Below, in pieces: positions 59,560-64,000 of a stretch of DNA of 64,000 bases. The notes under the pieces are model-generated. The model searched no databases. It was not told the origin of the DNA and saw only the letters and a list, made by a program, of their open reading frames with translations. The stretch spans positions 434,001 to 498,000 of the forward strand of contig NZ_JADOUS010000001.1 of assembly GCF_015752045.1 (NCBI RefSeq), written 5' to 3'. A program made the position numbers and the translations under genes. Source of the stretch: Arthrobacter_D sp015752045 (GTDB taxonomy: Bacteria > Actinomycetota > Actinomycetes > Actinomycetales > Micrococcaceae). Every line of letters starts with the position of its first letter. Position 1 is the first letter of the stretch.

Positions 59560-61623
59560 TTGGCACACACGACCACCGTCGCAGGATTGTCCGGCACCGG
59601 GCAGCTCGTCTACGGGTGTGATTACAACCCCGAGCAGTGGGACCCCTCCGTCTGGGTGGAGGACGTCCGCCTGATGAAGGAGGCCGGCGTCAACCTCGTG
59701 GCCGTCAACATCTTCGGGTGGGCGGAACTCGAACCGGAGCCGGGCGTCTTCCGCTTCGGGAACCTCGACGCCGTCATGGACCTCCTCGCCGAGAACGGCA
59801 TCGGGGTGAACCTGGGCACCGGGACGTCGTCGACCCCTGCCTGGCTCACCACCGCACACCCCGAACTCCTCCCCCGCGCCGCCGACGGCACGGCACGCTG
59901 GCCCGGTGGCCGCCAGGCGTTCTGCCCCAGCTCCCCCGTCTACCGCGACCACGCCCTGGCGCTGGTCGGGCAGGTCGCCGCCCGGTACGGCAGCCACCCG
60001 GCGCTGCGCCTGTGGCATGTCTCGAACGAACTCGGCTGCCACAACTCCCTGTGCTACTGCGACGTCTCGGCCGACGCCTTCCGCGGGTGGCTGCGCGACC
60101 GCTACCAGAGCCTCGACGCCCTCAACGCGGCGTGGGGAACCGCGTTCTGGAGCCAGCGCTACTCGGGCTGGGAGCAGATCCTGCCCCCGAGACTCACGCT
60201 CTCGGCGACCAACCCGACGCAGACGCTCGACTTCCACCGCTTCAGCTCGGACGGACTCCTCGCGCACTACTCGGCCGAGGAAGCCGTCCTGCGGGCCCAC
60301 AGCGCAGCTCCCGTCACCACGAACTTCATGGTCGCAGCGCACATCCGCAACCAGGACTACTGGACCTGGGCGTCCTCGATGGACGTCATCGCCAACGACC
60401 ACTACGTGGATCACCGCCTCGACGCCCCGCTCGCCGAACTCGCCTTCAGCGCGGACACCACCCGCGGGCTCGCGCAGGGGCGGCCGTGGGTGCTCATGGA
60501 GCACTCCACCGGCGCCGTGAACTGGCAGCCCCGCAACATCGCCAAGGGTCCGGGCGAGATGATCCGCAACTCGCTGACCCACCTCGCCCGCGGCGCGGAC
60601 GGCCTGTGCTTCTTCCAGTGGCGCGCGTCGCTGCAGGGCAGCGAGAAGTTCCACTCCGCGATGGTGCCCCACGCCGGGACGGACTCGCAGATCTGGCGCG
60701 ACGTCGTCGAACTCGGCTCCTCCCTGGTCAAGCTCCGCGAGCTCGCGGGCACCACCGTGCACGCCGACGTCGCGCTCGTCTTCAGCTGGGAAACCTGGTG
60801 GGCCCACGACCAGGAGTCGCACCCCTCCGGCGACGTCCGCTACATCGAGCAGGTGCACGCCGCCCACAAGGCCCTGTGGGACGCCGGCATCACCGTCGAC
60901 GTCGTGGCTCCCGGCGCGGACCTCTCCGCCTACCGGCTCGTGGTGGTCCCGAACCTCTACCTGATCCGCGACGAGCACGCCGCGACCATCAGCGACTTCG
61001 TGGCCGGCGGCGGATCCGCCGTCGTCACCTTCTTCAGCGGGATCGTCGACGAGAACGAGAGGGTGCGCCCCGGCGGCTACCCCGGGGCGTTCCGGGAGCT
61101 GCTCGGCCTCCGGTCGGAGGAGTTCTTCCCCCTGGACCCGGCGCACCCCCTCACCCTGGACAACGGCTCACCCGCGTCCCTCTGGTCCGAGGCCCTCCGC
61201 CTCACCACGGCGGAGGCCGTGCTGAGCTACGCGACCGGCCAGCACGCCGGCGGCCCCGCCGTCACCCGCAACCGTTTCGGTGCGGGTGACGCCTGGTACA
61301 TCGGCACGGTGCTCGACGGCGGTGTCCTCCGGGACCTGCTGCTCCGCGCCGTCGTCGCCGCCGGGATCCCCGTGCCCGAGGTGCAGTCCGGCCTCGAGAC
61401 GGTCACCCGCCGCGGCAACGGACACGAGTACCTCTTCCTCATCAACCACAGCACCGAGGACCGCAAGCACCGGGTCAGCGGTCTGGAACTGCTGACCGCG
61501 GAGGCCGTGGCCGACGCCGTCATTGTTCCCGCGGGCGCAGTGCGCGTCGTCCGCACCACCCCAGTGACCCCCACCGACGGCTCCGCCCAGGGCCGAAAGG
61601 ATGCAGGCAATGACCGTCATTAG
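59560..61623 (+). CDS. GH42 beta-galactosidase
   Basis: A 687-residue enzyme of glycoside hydrolase family 42. The acid/base is Glu157 in HVSNELGC and the nucleophile Glu314 in LMEHSTGAVNW. Cysteines 122, 160, 165 and 167 fit the zinc cluster seen in this family. It starts at TTG 59560 after GAGGAG. Lacking a signal peptide, it acts on imported galactosides. The next genes encode a sugar ABC transporter. The stop overlaps the permease start. Confidence 0.95.
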   Translation: MAHTTTVAGLSGTGQLVYGCDYNPEQWDPSVWVEDVRLMKEAGVNLVAVNIFGWAELEPEPGVFRFGNLDAVMDLLAENGIGVNLGTGTSSTPAWLTTAHPELLPRAADGTARWPGGRQAFCPSSPVYRDHALALVGQVAARYGSHPALRLWHVSNELGCHNSLCYCDVSADAFRGWLRDRYQSLDALNAAWGTAFWSQRYSGWEQILPPRLTLSATNPTQTLDFHRFSSDGLLAHYSAEEAVLRAHSAAPVTTNFMVAAHIRNQDYWTWASSMDVIANDHYVDHRLDAPLAELAFSADTTRGLAQGRPWVLMEHSTGAVNWQPRNIAKGPGEMIRNSLTHLARGADGLCFFQWRASLQGSEKFHSAMVPHAGTDSQIWRDVVELGSSLVKLRELAGTTVHADVALVFSWETWWAHDQESHPSGDVRYIEQVHAAHKALWDAGITVDVVAPGADLSAYRLVVVPNLYLIRDEHAATISDFVAGGGSAVVTFFSGIVDENERVRPGGYPGAFRELLGLRSEEFFPLDPAHPLTLDNGSPASLWSEALRLTTAEAVLSYATGQHAGGPAVTRNRFGAGDAWYIGTVLDGGVLRDLLLRAVVAAGIPVPEVQSGLETVTRRGNGHEYLFLINHSTEDRKHRVSGLELLTAEAVADAVIVPAGAVRVVRTTPVTPTDGSAQGRKDAGNDRH

Positions 61624-62539
61624 CACTCCGGCCGACTCCCCGAAGGCGCGCCCGGCCGCGCGGAAGAACCGTTCGTCGGGAGCGCAGCGCCGCGCCGTGG
61701 CCATGTTCATCGCCCCGTTCGCGCTGCTCTTCGTCGCCTTCTACGCCATCCCGATCGTCTATGCGATCATCCAGTCGCTGCTCACCGTCGAGCGGGAGGG
61801 CACCTTCGGCAAGCCCCAGCAGGTCTTCGGCGGCCTCGTGCAGTACGAGCAGGTCTTCCAGAACACCGCCTTCTGGCAGTCCGTGGGCCGGGTCCTGCTG
61901 TTCGGCGCCGTGCAGGTACCCATCATGCTCGGCCTCGCCCTGCTGTTCGCCCTGCTGCTCGACTCGCCGCTGCTCCGGGGCAAGAAGTTCTTCCGCCTGG
62001 CGTTCTTCGCGCCCTACGCCGTCCCCGGTGTGATCGCCGCCATCATGTGGGGCTTCCTGTACTCGCCGTCGCTCTCCCCGTTCGGACCCGTGACCTCGTC
62101 CATCGACTTCCTGGGCGCCGAGCTCGTGCTGTGGGCCATCGCGAACATCGTGACGTGGGTCTATGTGGGCTACAACATGCTGATCATCTATGCGTCCCTG
62201 CTCGCCATCCCCCACGAGATCTACGAGGCGGCACGGCTCGACGGCGCCAGCAACATCCAGATAGCCTGGCGCATCAAGATCCCCCTGGTGGTCCCCGCGA
62301 TCATCCTCACGGCGGTCTTCTCCATCATCGGCACGCTCCAACTGCTGGCCGAACCGCAGACCCTACGCAGCTTCAGCTCGGCGATCAGCAGCACGTACAC
62401 CCCGAACCTCGCGGTCTACACCACGGCGTCCATCCCCAACTACAACCTGGCCGCCGCCTTCTCGGTGGTCCTGGCCATCGCCACATTCATCCTCTCCTTC
62501 GTCTTCCTGAAGGCCACCCAGCGGAAGGTATCCCAGTGA
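61610..62539 (+). CDS. Sugar ABC transporter permease (MalF-like)
   Basis: A 309-residue permease with six hydrophobic segments (about 28-300) and the EAA loop HEIYEAARLDGASNIQIAWRIKIPLV. ATG 61610 is preferred: GAAAGG is nine bases before it, whereas the ATG at 61601 leaves no space. It overlaps the galactosidase stop by 14 bp and the next permease by one base. Confidence 0.94.
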   Translation: MTVISTPADSPKARPAARKNRSSGAQRRAVAMFIAPFALLFVAFYAIPIVYAIIQSLLTVEREGTFGKPQQVFGGLVQYEQVFQNTAFWQSVGRVLLFGAVQVPIMLGLALLFALLLDSPLLRGKKFFRLAFFAPYAVPGVIAAIMWGFLYSPSLSPFGPVTSSIDFLGAELVLWAIANIVTWVYVGYNMLIIYASLLAIPHEIYEAARLDGASNIQIAWRIKIPLVVPAIILTAVFSIIGTLQLLAEPQTLRSFSSAISSTYTPNLAVYTTASIPNYNLAAAFSVVLAIATFILSFVFLKATQRKVSQ

Positions 62540-63468
62540 TGGCAGCCCCAGCCACAGCCCGCAAGCGCCCGCGCGGCGGGAGCACGACGGCCGACGATGC
62601 CGAGAACCGCGGACGCGGCCCCCGCCAGAGCGTCATGTCCCGCAGCGCGGCGATGCTCATCATGGGCGTCTTCACCCTCTACTTCCTGACCCCCATCTGG
62701 TGGCTGCTCACCACCTCGACGAAGACCGGCGGGGAGATCACCTCCACGGCGCCGCTCTGGTTCACCGCGAACTCCCTCGGCACGTTCTTCGACAACCTCG
62801 GCCGGCTCTTCACCTACGGAGATGGCCTCTTCGGCCGGTGGCTGCTGAACTCCGCCCTCTACGCCGGCGTCGGGGCCCTGATCGGAACGGTCATCGCGGC
62901 CATGTGCGGCTATGCCCTCGCCAAGTACGAGTTCCGGGGACGCGAGGCGATCTTCAACATCGTGCTCAGCGGCGTCCTCGTCCCCGCCACCGCACTCGCG
63001 CTCCCCCTGTTCCTGATCTTCAGCCGGGTCGAGCTCACCAACACCATGTGGGCCGTCTTCCTGCCCAGCCTCGTCAGCCCCTTCGGCGTGTACCTGGCCC
63101 GGATCTACGCGGCGGCGAGTGTTCCCAACGAACTGCTCGAGGCCGCGCGCCTCGACGGCTCCGGGGAGGTACGGACGTTCTTCAGCCTGTCCACGCGCCT
63201 GATGGCACCGGCCCTGGTGACCATCTTCCTGTTCCAGTTCGTCGCGATCTGGAACAACTTCTTCCTGCCGCTGATCATGCTGCGTGACCAGGTGCTCTTC
63301 CCCGTGACCCTGGGTCTGTACGCCTGGAACAGCCAGATCAGCCAGATCCCGGAGCTGCGGTCCCTCGTGATCGTCGGTGCGCTCGTCTCGATCGTCCCGC
63401 TGATCATCGCCTTCCTCGCCCTCCAGCGGTTCTGGAGCAGCGGCCTCGGCGCCGGCAGCGTCAAATAG
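62539..63468 (+). CDS. Sugar ABC transporter permease (MalG-like)
   Basis: A 309-residue permease with a 35-residue basic N-terminus, six hydrophobic segments and the EAA-type loop NELLEAARLDGSGEVRTFFSLSTRLMAP. ATG 62539 overlaps the previous stop (TGATG); GTG 62536 is an alternative. It forms the channel with the previous permease. No ATPase gene is visible; these systems often share a distant MsiK-like ATPase. Confidence 0.94.
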   Translation: MAAPATARKRPRGGSTTADDAENRGRGPRQSVMSRSAAMLIMGVFTLYFLTPIWWLLTTSTKTGGEITSTAPLWFTANSLGTFFDNLGRLFTYGDGLFGRWLLNSALYAGVGALIGTVIAAMCGYALAKYEFRGREAIFNIVLSGVLVPATALALPLFLIFSRVELTNTMWAVFLPSLVSPFGVYLARIYAAASVPNELLEAARLDGSGEVRTFFSLSTRLMAPALVTIFLFQFVAIWNNFFLPLIMLRDQVLFPVTLGLYAWNSQISQIPELRSLVIVGALVSIVPLIIAFLALQRFWSSGLGAGSVK

Positions 63469-63553
63469 CCTCCATCATCTTCCCGACCAGCACCACAGGT
63501 GCGGGGGCGTCCGCCCCCTCACCGCACTGCTCAATCAACCGATAGGAAAGACA

Positions 63554-64000
63554 ATGCGCGCGCATTACGGAAAAGTCACCGCGGCCTTTGCCATGATCTC
63601 TGCGCTGGCTCTCTCCGGCTGTTCAGCCGGCGGAGACAGCTCTGGATCAGGCGCCGAAGCAGGCGCCTGCGAGGCCTCCGACGGGCCCGTCGACCTGACC
63701 TTCACCACCTGGGTCCCGGGCATGGACAAGGTCGTCGAGCTGTGGAACGCGGACAACCCCGACATCCAGGTCGAGGTGCAGACCGGCCCCAACGGCAACT
63801 CGGGCACGTACCAGAACTTCTTCAACCAGATTCAGGCCGGCAACGCACCGGACCTCGGCCAGATCGAGTACGACGCCCTGCCGAACTTCCGCGTGCAGGA
63901 CGGCCTCGAGAACCTGGCGGCCTGCGAGGGCGTCGCCGACGCCCAGGACCAGTTCGTCGACTGGACCTGGGGCCAGGTCACCTTCGGCGAGGAGGACGCC
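63554..64000 (+). CDS. Sugar ABC transporter substrate-binding lipoprotein (5' part)
   Basis: 149 codons run to the window edge without a stop. A signal peptide (basic start, hydrophobic to about 20) ends in lipobox LSGC, followed by a Gly/Ser linker and a family 1 extracellular binding domain (LTFTTWVPGMDKVVELWNADNPDIQVEVQT). ATG 63554 follows ATAGGAAAG. It is the fourth gene of the galactosidase operon and would deliver a galactoside to the two permeases. Confidence 0.93.
   Translation, partial: MRAHYGKVTAAFAMISALALSGCSAGGDSSGSGAEAGACEASDGPVDLTFTTWVPGMDKVVELWNADNPDIQVEVQTGPNGNSGTYQNFFNQIQAGNAPDLGQIEYDALPNFRVQDGLENLAACEGVADAQDQFVDWTWGQVTFGEEDA

Overview
The window is GC-rich DNA packed with coding sequence from an actinobacterium. 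Gene content and order (galU-fau-FmdB zinc ribbon, groES-groEL under CIRCE elements, RNase J, guaB/guaB3/guaA, xseA-xseB-ispH-ychF, GTG and TTG starts) suggest an Arthrobacter-like member of the Micrococcaceae. This placement rests on protein and synteny resemblance judged by eye. Almost all of it is chromosomal core or near-core sequence. I see no tRNA, rRNA, insertion sequence, prophage or CRISPR array.

Layout: 1-3.4 kb holds a hydrolase tail, a GH18 chitinase lipoprotein, a sugar O-acetyltransferase and a small winged-helix-like protein. 3.5-10.1 kb holds ychF, rmuC, ispH, a membrane protein and exonuclease VII (xseA, xseB). 10.1-16.9 kb carries an FNT channel, a PPK2 kinase, an alanine-type aminotransferase and a four-gene osmoprotectant ABC operon. 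16.9-23.2 kb has a BadF-type sugar kinase, an MFS exporter, an Lrp regulator divergent from it, an AlaX-type editing protein, an APH-fold kinase and a Pro-rich membrane protein. 23.3-26.8 kb has a GNAT protein, galU, fau, the FmdB/Ruc-type chaperone with its own CIRCE, and a CpaB-like SAF protein.

26.8-32.6 kb has a very large superfamily-1 helicase-like protein with eroded ATPase motifs and a nuclease-like C-terminus, a 60-residue partner, and guaA. 32.6-42.8 kb has DUF3817, SURF1, a two-gene asymmetric ABC exporter, an orphan PTS EIIA, guaB3, another ABC exporter and guaB. 42.9-47.4 kb has an OafA/SGNH acyltransferase, RNase J, a truncated VanW remnant and a perfect 32-bp tandem duplication. 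47.4-49.6 kb is the groES-groEL operon with two CIRCE boxes around its promoter. 49.6-59.3 kb has a THUMP-like methyltransferase, DUF503, a LacI regulator, YbaK, a MarR regulator with a drug ABC exporter, two GNATs, PhzF and an APC permease. From 59.4 kb to the right edge is a GH42 beta-galactosidase/sugar ABC operon with a clear promoter and two LacI-type operators; its binding-protein gene runs off the window.

The most notable signals are the third CIRCE box, which places the Ruc-type zinc-ribbon gene in the HrcA regulon with groESL; the motif-degenerate helicase-nuclease; the complementary ATP-site degeneracy in the ABC pair; the GuaB3 protein lacking the catalytic cysteine; and the promoter-operator of the galactoside operon, whose motif also occurs in front of the LacI gene 7 kb away.
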